Source: Natranaeroarchaeum sp042663585
Lineage (GTDB): Archaea > Halobacteriota > Halobacteria > Halobacteriales > Natronoarchaeaceae
Direction: 5' to 3'
Length of the DNA: 64,000 nucleotides
NCBI RefSeq assembly: GCF_042663585.1
Contig: NZ_JBHTAN010000006.1
Span: 1,674,001-1,738,000, forward strand
Notes under the pieces: generated by a model
What the model was told of the DNA's origin: nothing
Seen by the model: only the letters and a program-made list of their open reading frames with translations
Databases searched by the model: none
Position numbers and translations under genes: made by a program
Shown here: one piece after another, positions 1 to 9,106 of the stretch
How positions within the stretch are numbered: position 1 is the first letter of the stretch
Layout: the number at the start of each line of letters is the position of its first letter

Positions 1-260
1 CTCTCCAGGACTCGACCGCTGACTGATACTCGACGGGTTCTTGCTCGACAGGTAGCTTGACTCTCCGATCTATGTCGACCAGCCGAAGCAGGGTATCAAC
101 CGGAACAGAGCCTCTGGAGTCGAACTGGCTCCGGGGGAGTTTCGGGCGTTAGGACCGTCGCCCTGCGTGACGTCCTGAAGGCTTTGATATCGCAATATGC
201 AATTTATAGACACAGGCGGGCGGCTATCCCACGAACTGCAAAAACGTATCTAAAACGCCG
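1..260. other. Unassigned window edge
   Basis: No gene can be supported here. On the minus strand one frame is open from 148 to the window edge after a TAA at 149-151, but it contains no ATG, GTG or TTG start and I do not recognise the peptide. All plus frames close early. It could be the decayed end of a gene lying outside the window. Confidence 0.3.
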
Positions 261-1169
261 TTACGCGGTGTACTCGGCGATGTCGTCGAACTCGTCCTCT
301 GCAAGTGCGTCAGCCAGCGCCTTCTCGTCGTACTCGGCGACGTGCTGGGGGTATTTGCGCTTGAAGAAGCTCACGATGTTGTCGACGTCCCGTTCGAGAA
401 AGCGCTCGGCGTTCTCGTGGTCGGCCGGTACCGCCTGGGGCCAGTCGAAAATCGTGACTCCGTCGGTACCGACGAACACGTTGTACTCGCTCATGTCGGC
501 GTGGACCCGCCCCTCGCGGTAAGCGGTTTGCATCTCGCGCAACACGAGTTCCAGTATCGGTACGACCTGTTCGTCTTCGAGTCCCGTCCGCGAGAGTTCG
601 ACGCCGTCGATCTTCTCCATCACGATGGCGTGCCGGTTGTAATCGATCGGCCGTGGGACCGAGACGTCGGGATACAGCGTTTCGAGCGCATCGTACTCGC
701 GCTCGGCCGCTTTCCGGGCGGTGTAGAGCCAGGAGACGTGCTGGCGATCAGACGTATAATCGCGTTCTTTCATCACTTCCCGAAAGTTCGTGTAGCCTTC
801 ACGATGGAACTTCAGCGCCATCGGTTCGTAGGACTGAACCTCGAAGACGTCGCTTTCCTTGCCGACGCCAAGCGACGCGCCGAAGCCGCTGACCGTCTCG
901 CGCTCGGCGAAGGTATGCAACGCCAGCGCGTCGTAGCCCTCGAACGTGAGCGTGTAGCCCTCGTACTGGATCGTTTTTCGCTCGATCAGTTCCCAGTCGA
1001 GACAGCGGTCGAGTCGATAGTCCACTTCCTCGGGGGTGAGATCGGAAAACTCCGGCAGCTTCTCGCGCGCTACCCACTCGGAAAATCGCATTCCCTGCTC
1101 TATCCCCGACAGCAGATAGAAGTCCTCGGGTTCGAGATCCGGAAGTATACCGGCGACGTTCTGCACCAT
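261..1169 (-). CDS. rio2: RIO2-type serine/threonine protein kinase
   Basis: Atypical kinase/ATPase of the RIO2 family, which acts in late maturation of the small ribosomal subunit in archaea and eukaryotes. The 302-residue product has an N-terminal winged helix (about 1-90), then a P-loop-like GVGKESDVFE at 101-110, the ATP-binding Lys in ALKFHREG (about 120), the catalytic HADMSEYN (Asp225, Asn230) and the metal-binding Asp in IFDWPQ (about 242). Length is normal for the family. The open frame runs far upstream, but the ATG at 1169 is preceded by a TATA-like box centred 26 bp away, fitting a leaderless start, and the residues upstream of it are not RIO-like. Convergent with nothing; the lipoate-ligase gene is divergent. 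Confidence 0.93.
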   Translation of the reverse strand: MVQNVAGILPDLEPEDFYLLSGIEQGMRFSEWVAREKLPEFSDLTPEEVDYRLDRCLDWELIERKTIQYEGYTLTFEGYDALALHTFAERETVSGFGASLGVGKESDVFEVQSYEPMALKFHREGYTNFREVMKERDYTSDRQHVSWLYTARKAAEREYDALETLYPDVSVPRPIDYNRHAIVMEKIDGVELSRTGLEDEQVVPILELVLREMQTAYREGRVHADMSEYNVFVGTDGVTIFDWPQAVPADHENAERFLERDVDNIVSFFKRKYPQHVAEYDEKALADALAEDEFDDIAEYTA

Positions 1170-1190
1170 AGAGGCTCTATCGCCCGCGTG

Positions 1191-1198
1191 TGTAAAAG
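1191..1198 (-). promoter_or_regulatory. TATA-like box of rio2
   Basis: On the minus strand this reads CTTTTACA and is centred about 26 bp upstream of the rio2 ATG at 1169, the spacing expected for a leaderless haloarchaeal transcript. It is the main reason for preferring the short start. Confidence 0.5.
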
Positions 1199-1346
1199 CC
1201 CCGCGCGTTGGTCGATATAGGAGAAGTAAACCGATAATTGCGATATAGAACATGTCTGTCGGAGGTAGGGTCCTCACACTGGAGAGTCCATCCTCGCGCG
1301 CTCTATCTCCCGACATCCCTTTGCGGTCCGGCCACCAACTGCGGCT

Positions 1347-2162
1347 ATGACCGACCTCAGCGACCGAGCGTGGCGCTCGATTCCGGAGCAACGCCAGTCC
1401 GGAGCGATGGCGATGGCACTCGACGAGATTGCCGCCGAAACCGCGGTACGAGACGGAAGACGGACTGTGCGCGTCTACACCTGGGAGCCGTCGACGCTCT
1501 CGCTCGGCTACGGACAGGCACCGGGGTCGGTCGACTGGGAGTTCTGTGACCGCGGGGGGATCGACGTGACGCGCAGACAGACCGGCGGCGGTGGGATCTA
1601 TCACGACATTCACGGCGACATCTCCTACTCGATCGTCCTCCCCGCTGACGACGTTCCCGGCGACCTCATGGAGACGTACGAACTCCTCTGTGAACCGATC
1701 TTCGACGCCTTCGATCGGATGGGCGTCTCGGCAGCCTTCGCGGACGACGAGCATCCCGAGATTCACCGGCCAGCCTGCTATCTCCGGGCGATCGATCCGG
1801 CTCACGATATTCTCGTCGACGGACAGAAGATCAGCGGCAACGCCCAGTACCGCCAGCGCGACGCGGTTATCCAGCACGGATCGCTCTCGTTCGACCTCGA
1901 TCCGGAGCCCCATCTGGGCGTCTTCTCGAACCCCGGGACATCGCCCGAGGAGTTCGAGGAGCGGGTCACCGCGATCAGCGAACACGCAGACATCTCACGT
2001 GAGACGGCGGTCGGCCATCTCGAAGACGCGCTGCGGGAGTGGGCCGATGCCGAGGATGGCGAGTGGACAGCGGCGGAGCGCGAAGACGCCGAGTCGCTCG
2101 TAGCACAGAAATACAGCGCCGAAGCGTGGGTCCGTGATCGGGTCGAGCCCGAAGAAGACTGA
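1347..2162 (+). CDS. Lipoate--protein ligase A family protein
   Basis: Member of the biotin/lipoate A/B protein ligase fold, which attaches lipoate or a related acyl group to E2 or GcvH lysines. Visible signatures in 271 residues are TLSLGYGQ near 50, the substrate-pocket stretch RRQTGGGGIYHD near 75-87, and GQKISGNAQYRQ near 155-165 with the conserved catalytic Lys of the family. The C-terminal about 70 residues (after FSNPGTS) are acidic and may be the accessory domain. No 2-oxoacid dehydrogenase or glycine-cleavage genes are adjacent, so the exact acceptor, and lipoyl versus octanoyl activity, cannot be told from here. The ATG at 1347 is the natural start; the next gene begins 66 bp after the stop. 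Confidence 0.85.
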   Translation: MTDLSDRAWRSIPEQRQSGAMAMALDEIAAETAVRDGRRTVRVYTWEPSTLSLGYGQAPGSVDWEFCDRGGIDVTRRQTGGGGIYHDIHGDISYSIVLPADDVPGDLMETYELLCEPIFDAFDRMGVSAAFADDEHPEIHRPACYLRAIDPAHDILVDGQKISGNAQYRQRDAVIQHGSLSFDLDPEPHLGVFSNPGTSPEEFEERVTAISEHADISRETAVGHLEDALREWADAEDGEWTAAEREDAESLVAQKYSAEAWVRDRVEPEED

Positions 2163-2228
2163 AAACTATCGATTCTGAGGCGGTCGCTGTTCGAAGTTAC
2201 TTTGACAGTCCAATCCCTCGATTGTGCT

Positions 2229-3056
2229 ATGCGAGTAGGAGCACACGTATCCGTGGCTGGCGGCGTCGACAACGCCGTCGAGCGGGAACTGGACGTCGGT
2301 GGAAACTGTGGACAGATCTTCACGACCTCACCACAGGTCTGGCAACACCCCGACATCGACGACGACGAAGCGGCGAGGTTCCGCGACGATACCAATGAGG
2401 AACTCGACGGGCCGTGGGTCATCCACTCGTCGTATCTCGTCAATCTCTGTACGCCGAAAGACGATCTGCGTCGGAAATCCATCGAGAGCATGCAGGCGGA
2501 GGTCGACGCCGCCGATACACTCGATATCGGCTACGTCAACGTCCATCTCGGCGCACACACCGGCGCGGGTGTCGACGGTGGCCTCGACAACGCGGCGAGC
2601 GCCCTCGACGAACTGGAGATTCCCGACGGCGTGACCGTCCTGATCGAGAGCGACGCCGGCAGTGGGACGAAACTCGGCGGCGAGTTCGAGCACCTTGCAG
2701 CGGTTATCGACCGGAGCGGGCAGGATCTGGATGTCTGTATCGATACGGCCCACGCCTTCGCGGCGGGCTACGATCTCTCGACGGAAGCGGGCGTCAACGA
2801 GACCATCACGGAGTTCGATGACGTGGTCGGACTGGAGCATCTCGAATACATCCACCTCAACGACTCCAAGCACGACTGCGGGACGAACAAGGACGAGCAC
2901 GCCCACATCGGCGAGGGACTGATCGGCGAAGAGGGAATGCGGACGCTCATCAACCACGACGACGTCGCGGACGTCCCGCTCGTCCTGGAGACGCCATCCG
3001 AAAACGGCAAAGGGTTCGAGTGGAACATCGAACGCGTTCACGAACTCCGGAACTGA
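2229..3056 (+). CDS. nfo: Deoxyribonuclease IV (AP endonuclease IV)
   Basis: Zinc-dependent TIM-barrel apurinic/apyrimidinic endonuclease of base-excision repair. The 275-residue product starts MRVGAHVSVAGG, the canonical N-terminus of the family, which fixes the ATG at 2229 although the frame is open upstream. Metal-ligand motifs are visible in order: NVHLGAHTG (about 102), LIESDAGSG, CIDTAHAFAAGYD (about 170), IHLNDSKHDCG (about 205) and HAHIGEGLIGEEG (about 222-234), with a final VLETPSENG. Length is typical. It stands alone between the ligase and the acetyltransferase pair. Confidence 0.95.
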   Translation: MRVGAHVSVAGGVDNAVERELDVGGNCGQIFTTSPQVWQHPDIDDDEAARFRDDTNEELDGPWVIHSSYLVNLCTPKDDLRRKSIESMQAEVDAADTLDIGYVNVHLGAHTGAGVDGGLDNAASALDELEIPDGVTVLIESDAGSGTKLGGEFEHLAAVIDRSGQDLDVCIDTAHAFAAGYDLSTEAGVNETITEFDDVVGLEHLEYIHLNDSKHDCGTNKDEHAHIGEGLIGEEGMRTLINHDDVADVPLVLETPSENGKGFEWNIERVHELRN

Positions 3057-3131
3057 GGACCATCCGTTTCAGGCTGTAGAGTGGGTATTTTCACCGCAAA
3101 GTTGATACGTTGTGTCGTGGTACCGACACTC

Positions 3132-3869
3132 ATGAATAGCTCGCAGAGCCTCGAGTTCGAGCACACGGACCGAGAGACGATCTACGACTACGTCGAACGG
3201 GCGGGAAGGGTAGACCGTAGCGAGGCCCAGGAGGAGGTGTTGCCGCACGATCCGGGCGGCTTTCGCCACCACGTCGGGATCCTGAAACGGAACGGCTACC
3301 TCGAGGAGTCGGCCGATGGAGAACTCTCGGTTGCACTCGACGTCGACGGTACGGAGGAGTTTACCGGCGACGAGTTCTGCTTCGAGGTCCGACCGGCGAA
3401 CCAGAGCGATCTGACGGGCATCGTCGGTGCGATCCGACAGGTCGCACAGGAGGGGCGATACATCGTCGCCGAGTCAGTCGCCCAGGAACTCGACCATCAG
3501 GACGTCCTGCTCAGGCAGAACGAACTGGAGTCACGGATGTTCTTCGTCGCGACAGTCAAAGACGAGGTGGTTGCCTGGGTTCACGTCCACGCTCCCGAAC
3601 TCGACAAACTGAGCCATACGGCCGAACTCACCGTCGGCGTAATCGAGGAGTATCGCGGCAACGGACTGGGCAGTCACCTGCTCGAGCGTGGCCTCGAATG
3701 GGCGGCCTCGAACGGCTACGAGAAAGTCTACCAGAGCGTTCCCGCGACCAACGATGCGGCCGCGGAGTTCCTCGAACACCACGGCTGGGAGACGGAAGCG
3801 ATCAGACGGGATCACTACCGGATCGATGGCGAATACGTCGACGAACTGATGATGGCGATCAAACTCTGA
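3132..3869 (+). CDS. GNAT acetyltransferase with N-terminal winged-helix-like domain (copy 1)
   Basis: A 245-residue protein with two parts. Residues 1 to about 75 resemble a small helix-turn-helix module (ETIYDYVERAG, GGFRHHVGILKRNGYLEE). Residues about 85-245 are a GNAT fold with the acetyl-CoA loop EEYRGNGLGSHLLERG and the C-terminal NGYEKVYQSVPATN and FLEHHGWE. The substrate is unknown. The ATG at 3132 is chosen because its N-terminus aligns residue for residue with the next gene and a TATA-like stretch (about 3100-3108) lies about 28 bp upstream. This is the first of two tandem paralogues of identical length, so a duplication is clear. Confidence 0.85.
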   Translation: MNSSQSLEFEHTDRETIYDYVERAGRVDRSEAQEEVLPHDPGGFRHHVGILKRNGYLEESADGELSVALDVDGTEEFTGDEFCFEVRPANQSDLTGIVGAIRQVAQEGRYIVAESVAQELDHQDVLLRQNELESRMFFVATVKDEVVAWVHVHAPELDKLSHTAELTVGVIEEYRGNGLGSHLLERGLEWAASNGYEKVYQSVPATNDAAAEFLEHHGWETEAIRRDHYRIDGEYVDELMMAIKL

Positions 3870-3993
3870 TCGGACAGAGGGGCATTGCAGATCCTATTCA
3901 TCATCTCTCGGGAGGATCACGCGAAAAAACTAATAGAACGAGCACTGGCAGTTGGAAAAGTAGTAAATGTCCCCATCTCCTACTTTTTCGGAT

Positions 3994-4731
3994 ATGACTT
4001 CCTCGAATCCTGTTTCGTTCGACCATCGGGATAGACAGCGTATCTTCGAGTTCGTCGAACGGCAGGGGGCCGTCGACCCCCAGGCCGTGCGGTCGGAGTT
4101 GTTTCCGTCCGACAGTCGTGGGTTTCGACATCACGTCTCCGTGCTCAGGCGCGACGGCATACTGACACAGACGGAAGACGGGGACCTGCGGGTAGCCATC
4201 GAGGCCGGTGGCGAACAGGAGGTGATGGCCGACGGCGTCGAGTGTGTCATCCGCCCCGCACGGCAAGAGGACCTCTCTGGCATCATCAGCGCGATCAAAT
4301 CCGTCGCTGCGCCGGGGATCCACATCGTCGCCGAAACCGTCGCTCAGGAACTCGACCGGGACGAGGCGTTGCTCAGACACAACGACGTCGAGTCGCGGAT
4401 GTTCTTCGTCGCGACGGTCGACGACGAGGTAGTGGGCTGGGTCCATCTCAACTCGGCCGAGATCGCCAAACTCCGACACACGGCAGAGCTAACGCTCGGT
4501 GTCCTCGAGGAGTACCGCGATCAGGGGCTCGGCAACCGCCTTCTGGAACGGGGACTTGAGTGGGCCTCGACACACGACTACGAGAAAGTGTATCAGAGCA
4601 TTCCGGCGAGCAACGAACCGGCTATCGAGTTCCTCGAAGAGAACGGCTGGGAAGTCGAGGCGATTCGGGAGGACCACTACAAGATCGACGACGAGTATGT
4701 CGACGAAGTGATGCTCGGTATCGAACCGTAG
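3994..4731 (+). CDS. GNAT acetyltransferase with N-terminal winged-helix-like domain (copy 2)
   Basis: Paralogue of the preceding gene, also 245 residues when started at the ATG at 3994. An in-frame ATG at 3967 would add nine residues with no counterpart in copy 1, so 3994 is preferred. The same architecture is seen: an HTH-like N-terminal part (QRIFEFVERQG, GFRHHVSVLRRDG) and a GNAT part with the CoA-binding EEYRDQGLGNRLLERG and YEKVYQSIPASNEPA. The two copies differ throughout but keep every motif, so both are probably functional and the duplication is not recent. The substrate is unknown. A short intergenic region of 124 bp separates them. Confidence 0.85.
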   Translation: MTSSNPVSFDHRDRQRIFEFVERQGAVDPQAVRSELFPSDSRGFRHHVSVLRRDGILTQTEDGDLRVAIEAGGEQEVMADGVECVIRPARQEDLSGIISAIKSVAAPGIHIVAETVAQELDRDEALLRHNDVESRMFFVATVDDEVVGWVHLNSAEIAKLRHTAELTLGVLEEYRDQGLGNRLLERGLEWASTHDYEKVYQSIPASNEPAIEFLEENGWEVEAIREDHYKIDDEYVDEVMLGIEP

Positions 4732-4734
4732 GAA

Positions 4735-7698
4735 TCACTCGCTATCGTGTGTGGGGTTCCCGTCTCGGTCTCCCGGGCATTCGATGTTTGGCCCATCAGG
4801 ATCGAACCCGGGCCCGACACTGTCCCACGAGTCGGCGCAGTCGAACCACTGATCAGTGTCCCCGACCCCCGGTGATCCCCCGGGGACGACGCCGACGACC
4901 AGCGTTCGACTCGAAAACTCGATCGGATCGACGCGTCCGAGGGCGTACTGCTCGCCACCGATATCGACGCTGACCCGTCTGTCCTCGCGAATATAGGTCG
5001 TTCCGGATGGGGAGTCCGGAGCGCCGTCCGCCGCGCTCACCTCGAACCGAGCGTATTCCCCTTTCACTTCGACGTCCCAGACGCTAACCGAGGCAAACCA
5101 GAGGCCCGGGTACGGAACGACCGGAACCCCCGGGTAGCCGATCGGATTCGCGTACCGGGCGGTCAGCGGCGCGTGGGTCGCACCCTCAGTCTCGAGTGGC
5201 GGTGTGCCGGCCGGTCGCACTGCAGCCACGTCCTCGCGCTCGACCGTATCGAGCGAGAGATACGTTGGGGCTCCCCGGACGTCGAACCGGGCGTTCCCTG
5301 TCAGCGGAGAGCCATCGAGCGAGCCAGCGTTCTCTTCGATATCGCCGTTCAGCGCGTCCTGTCCGATGCCAAGCGAGGTATCGAGGACGTCGTTGGCTGC
5401 CGCGGCGTCCTCGCCGAGGTGGTCTGTGACCTCCTGTTCGACACCGTCGCGAAGCCCCTCGTGGCTGTCACCGACGGCTTCGACGGCGTCGATGACGCTC
5501 TCGACGTAGGCCAGGCGCAGTTCCGCTCTGGCCTTCGCCGGGGCGTTCTCGTAGCCGCCCTGCTCGCCATCGACGACGAGCGACGCCCGATTGCGGCGTA
5601 GCGCATCGGTATACCGCTTGATTGGGCTGTTGTCGGCGGTGAGTAGCTCATGTCGCTCGACCGAGAGCGGCCCGATCTGTCTCTTTACGTCGGCCCGCAC
5701 GTCGTAGGCTTCGGCCTCCAGCCACGCTTCTAGCGCCGCCTCGTCGTCCGGTTCGACGGGGACGTCGATCCAGCGTTCGTCCTCGTACGCCAGCGTCGAG
5801 ACGAGTTGCTCAGCCCGAAAGACGGCCTCGGGATCGATTCGTTGTGCCAGCGTCGACGGGAGGTCGTCGGGATCGGTGTGTGCGCCGAAGATGCGCTCGA
5901 TAGCGCCGTCGTGGATCTCCTCGAAATTCCCGACGCGCTGTCGCTGTGGACTGGGCCGAACCGACCCGCCGGGTCGGAACGCGTGGTCGATCCGCCCGTC
6001 GTAGCCTGCACCGTCGAGGGCCGCTCCGTGGCTGTGTCTGCCCTCGATTTTGACCGTCACCTCGAAACGTCTGGTCGAGCGATCGGTGCTCGTAATCGAC
6101 CCGGTTCGATTGTGATCGTCAGTCATCTCGGTCCGGTTCGTCCCCTCCGTCCCGTTCCAGTCCCAGGTGCGGGTCTGCTCGTACTCGTTGACGAGGGTCA
6201 CCTCGTACTCGTAGAGCGGGCGGCGCTGGTCCGTCGAGTCCCGCCAAAGTGTCTCCCCCTCGACGCACGTCTCGCTGTTGAGGACAAGCGTCTCGCGGTC
6301 GGCGTACGCTTCGGTCCAGTTGCCGAGGTTGTTCGCGACCTGCTTCGGTGGGTCGGCGCTCGGCAGCGCTCCGCTCGTCTCCACGTCGTCCTCGGCCCGG
6401 ACCGATGCGCTGTACACCGAGTCGACGACACCCGGAATCTCCCCGCTGGCGGTATCGATCAGCGTGTCGAGAGAGTCCGGCGTATCCTCCGAATCGATCG
6501 CTTCGCTCCCCTCGAACGCGTCGCCGCTCATCGGATCGTCCTCGTCCCAGCCGACGTCTTCTCCAACCACGTCGTAGTACGCGAGGTCGGCGAACTCGTC
6601 GATAGGAATTTCGACCGTGGCGTTGGCAAACTTCGACCCCACGACTTCGTCCTCGGCGACTTCTGTCAGTGTCGGCGCGTCCGGAAGTTCGCCCTCCTGA
6701 TCGCCGTAGACGTACTCCAGATCACTGCAGAACTGCGCGGCGTCGTAGCCGTCCTCCGAGTTACTCTTCGATGCCATCAGTTCCTCGCCGATATCGGCCC
6801 CCATACAGGCCCACGCGCCGCGCATCGTTCGCTCGCCGTGCGGATCGGTCGTCCCGAACGTCGATTTCTGGATCGAGAACGCGGCGTGGTTGGCGAGCAC
6901 TTCGGTGTGCTCGTTGGGGGTGATGTTCCCGAAGTCGTCGGGCTTCCGGTATTTCTGTGCGATCTTGAGGTAGGCCACGGGATAGAGCCGTGCGGCAAGC
7001 CGACGGCCGAACCCGTCGTAGCCGGTCGTCTCGTCGAAGATGCCGGTGTTCAGCCGCGCTTCGTACTCGTCGGTCCGCTCGTGGAGTTCGTGTAGGGTCG
7101 AAGCGACGGTGACGGTCAGATCCTGTTTCCGGTGTGAGAGCGTCTCTCCACGGCGCTCGACCTCGAAGGAGACGTCCTCGACGGTCACGCGCAGAGTGCC
7201 AGTCTCGACACCGGGCTCTGCCGGCGTCTGCAGGTCGATCCGGCCGAGAGCGCGATCAACGCTTTCGGCTGTCGGATCAACTGCGGGGAGCGACGCCGTC
7301 GCGGTCGTCTCACCACCGATCCCCTGGCTGGTGTGCTCCAGGCGCTCTCCCGTCTCCAGATAGATCAGGAGCGCCAGGTAGGCGTCGAGCGGGTCGTCCT
7401 CCCGCCCCGCGAGCGCGGCACCGATACTGCTGTTCGGGTCCGCCTCGGTGAGTGGCGACTGTGCGGCGGTCTCGGTCGCATCGACGACGGCCGCCCGGAC
7501 CGCCGTCTGTGAGGCCGCCGTCGTCCGGTCGAGGGCGGCGGACGGATCGTCGTCGATGTGGGGTTCGGGCCGCGTCTCTAGCGTGGCGACGACCCCGACG
7601 CTGCTGACGAGCAACAGCACACCGAGCATGGCGAAGGGGACTCGCGCCCGGTCGTCGACGCGGATCGAGTGGGTGGGCTTCGATCTCATGCTCCCCAC
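4735..7698 (-). CDS. Large membrane-anchored secreted protein, DUF7286-like
   Basis: A 987-residue protein with one N-terminal membrane segment (VPFAMLGVLLLVSSVGVVATL, about 21-41) followed by a very acidic, mostly extracytoplasmic body rich in Asp, Glu, Thr and Ser. The middle holds repeated N-glycosylation-type sites (NWT, NGT, NRT). I recognise it as the large member of a conserved haloarchaeal set of DUF7283-7286/DUF7311 proteins. The set is usually found with TadA/VirB11-type secretion genes and is presumed to form or decorate a type-IV-pilus-like structure; that role is inference. The start overlaps the end of the next upstream gene by 13 bp, which indicates one operon. Confidence 0.7.
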   Translation of the reverse strand: MGSMRSKPTHSIRVDDRARVPFAMLGVLLLVSSVGVVATLETRPEPHIDDDPSAALDRTTAASQTAVRAAVVDATETAAQSPLTEADPNSSIGAALAGREDDPLDAYLALLIYLETGERLEHTSQGIGGETTATASLPAVDPTAESVDRALGRIDLQTPAEPGVETGTLRVTVEDVSFEVERRGETLSHRKQDLTVTVASTLHELHERTDEYEARLNTGIFDETTGYDGFGRRLAARLYPVAYLKIAQKYRKPDDFGNITPNEHTEVLANHAAFSIQKSTFGTTDPHGERTMRGAWACMGADIGEELMASKSNSEDGYDAAQFCSDLEYVYGDQEGELPDAPTLTEVAEDEVVGSKFANATVEIPIDEFADLAYYDVVGEDVGWDEDDPMSGDAFEGSEAIDSEDTPDSLDTLIDTASGEIPGVVDSVYSASVRAEDDVETSGALPSADPPKQVANNLGNWTEAYADRETLVLNSETCVEGETLWRDSTDQRRPLYEYEVTLVNEYEQTRTWDWNGTEGTNRTEMTDDHNRTGSITSTDRSTRRFEVTVKIEGRHSHGAALDGAGYDGRIDHAFRPGGSVRPSPQRQRVGNFEEIHDGAIERIFGAHTDPDDLPSTLAQRIDPEAVFRAEQLVSTLAYEDERWIDVPVEPDDEAALEAWLEAEAYDVRADVKRQIGPLSVERHELLTADNSPIKRYTDALRRNRASLVVDGEQGGYENAPAKARAELRLAYVESVIDAVEAVGDSHEGLRDGVEQEVTDHLGEDAAAANDVLDTSLGIGQDALNGDIEENAGSLDGSPLTGNARFDVRGAPTYLSLDTVEREDVAAVRPAGTPPLETEGATHAPLTARYANPIGYPGVPVVPYPGLWFASVSVWDVEVKGEYARFEVSAADGAPDSPSGTTYIREDRRVSVDIGGEQYALGRVDPIEFSSRTLVVGVVPGGSPGVGDTDQWFDCADSWDSVGPGFDPDGPNIECPGDRDGNPTHDSE

Positions 7699-8651
7699 GT
7701 CCTGACGACGATGGTCACTTCACCGCTCGTGAGTAGTTCGTCGGTCGCCTGGGCGATCCGATCTGCGTCGCTGCGACTCGTCTCGACCGAGCTATCGATC
7801 TCCCGGTCGAGCGCGTCCGATAGCTCGCTAGCGACGACCTCCTCGGCAAGCGCGGCCGCAATCTCGTCGTTCGCTGCCGTCGCGTCGGCGTCCGTTCGGC
7901 TGATCTCGTCGTCGACGTCGTAGCGCTCGATGCCGTCGAGCGCCGTGACAGCCCGCCGATAGCGATACTCGATTAGCTGGCGCTCGACACCCTGCCGTTC
8001 GAGGGTGAGTTGTGTCTCCTCCGGCGGGAAGTACCCCTCCACGACCGCGCTTGCGACAACCTGTGCGAGCGTCTCGTACTCCTGGGCGTAGGCCTCACGT
8101 AGCTCGGTTTCGTCGGGCTGGTCGACCCCCGATGGGACGGTTATCGTGGCGCTGCTGACGTCGGCCTCGGCCGGAGGCTCCGGTCCGGCCGTGGCTTCGC
8201 CACGGATCGACGAGCCCTCGTAGGGCTGCCAGACTGCGGTCACGTGGACGGTGCCATCGACCGTCGCCGACGTCTCCGAGAGGACCCCATCGAGACCGGC
8301 TTCGTAGTCTTCACCGGCGCGGGTGAGTCGATAGCCGTCGATTTCGGCGTTCGCGACGGCGGCCGACGCCAGCAGTCCCGCCACTGGCCCGTGGTCGGTC
8401 CGCTCGTACGCGGCGCTCGTACCGATCGGATCGGCGTCGAACTCGTCGTGCGCCGTCACCGGCCGGACCGAGTACTCGACGGAGGTGGTCGTCGCTCCGA
8501 GCAGTTCGGCCGTCTGCTCTGCACGTTCCGGCCCGGGGTCGGCCTCGTCGGTCTCCGCGACGACGGCAATCGTCAGCACCGCCGCGCTGACCAGCGCCAG
8601 ACAGAGCGTAACGTCGATAACGGTGCTGATGGCGCGCCGATCAGGGCTCAC
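7686..8651 (-). CDS. Membrane-anchored protein, DUF7284-like
   Basis: A 321-residue protein with a short Arg-containing N-terminus, MSPDRRAISTVIDVTLCL, running into a single hydrophobic segment (about 11-29), then an acidic extracytoplasmic domain. The N-terminus resembles a pilin-like or signal-anchor sequence. It overlaps the large downstream protein by 13 bp and the upstream DUF7285-like gene by 4 bp, so the three are almost certainly cotranscribed and made together. No catalytic motif is visible. The family assignment rests on the order and size of the whole cluster as much as on this protein. Confidence 0.65.
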   Translation of the reverse strand: MSPDRRAISTVIDVTLCLALVSAAVLTIAVVAETDEADPGPERAEQTAELLGATTTSVEYSVRPVTAHDEFDADPIGTSAAYERTDHGPVAGLLASAAVANAEIDGYRLTRAGEDYEAGLDGVLSETSATVDGTVHVTAVWQPYEGSSIRGEATAGPEPPAEADVSSATITVPSGVDQPDETELREAYAQEYETLAQVVASAVVEGYFPPEETQLTLERQGVERQLIEYRYRRAVTALDGIERYDVDDEISRTDADATAANDEIAAALAEEVVASELSDALDREIDSSVETSRSDADRIAQATDELLTSGEVTIVVRTWGA

Positions 8652-9106
8652 TGCCAGACCTCCACTCGTAGCCGGCCGATCTTGACGTCGCCGGGGAGTT
8701 CCTCGCTGACGACCGGGATCGGTCGACTCGCGGTGCGGGCGTCATCCGGCGGAGCGCCCGGATCACCATCACCGTGAGCATCGACTCGGGTACTCTCGAC
8801 GACCTGTTGCTCCCCGAGTGGGCTCTCAACAGAGACAGCGATGCGGACGTGATAGCCCTCGGGAACTGCTCTGCGGGGGAGCGCCCGAAGCGAGTCCTCA
8901 CCAGGTGTGTAGAGGCCGTCCTTACTGAGTTCGGTCCAGACGGCATCGAGTGCCGTCTCCTCGACGCTCCGGTCGCTGGTGCCGGAAAGTGTGTCGCCGG
9001 CGTAGCCCGCGTACAGACTCATGGCGAGACAGACGGCCGCGACGGCGACGAGCGCGGCGACTGGCTCCGTCTGACCGCGTTTCTCAGGCCGCAACGAGCG
9101 TGACAC
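8648..9106 (-). CDS. Membrane-anchored protein, DUF7285-like
   Basis: A 152-residue product starting at a GTG (9106): residues 1-8 are MSRSLRPE, then KRGQTEPVAALVAVAAVCLA with a single membrane segment at about 14-33. The QTEP-A-hydrophobic pattern recalls archaeal pilin-like N-termini. The open frame continues upstream, but that part lies inside the preceding gene in another frame. The GTG is preceded by a strong ribosome-binding site (GGAGGTGA, 9112-9119), so the short start is well supported. It overlaps the previous gene's end by 23 bp. Function is unknown; it belongs to the same secretion-type cluster. Confidence 0.7.
   Translation of the reverse strand: MSRSLRPEKRGQTEPVAALVAVAAVCLAMSLYAGYAGDTLSGTSDRSVEETALDAVWTELSKDGLYTPGEDSLRALPRRAVPEGYHVRIAVSVESPLGEQQVVESTRVDAHGDGDPGAPPDDARTASRPIPVVSEELPGDVKIGRLRVEVWQ

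Noticed and set aside
1..148. Partial gene on the minus strand at the window edge
   Set aside because: Open for 49 codons but without any start codon and with no recognisable family; too little to call.
5806..7095. A 429-codon plus-strand frame opposite the large DUF7286-like gene
   Set aside because: Arg/Val-rich shadow composition, no start signals, and the minus strand has the acidic composition and membrane anchor of a real protein.
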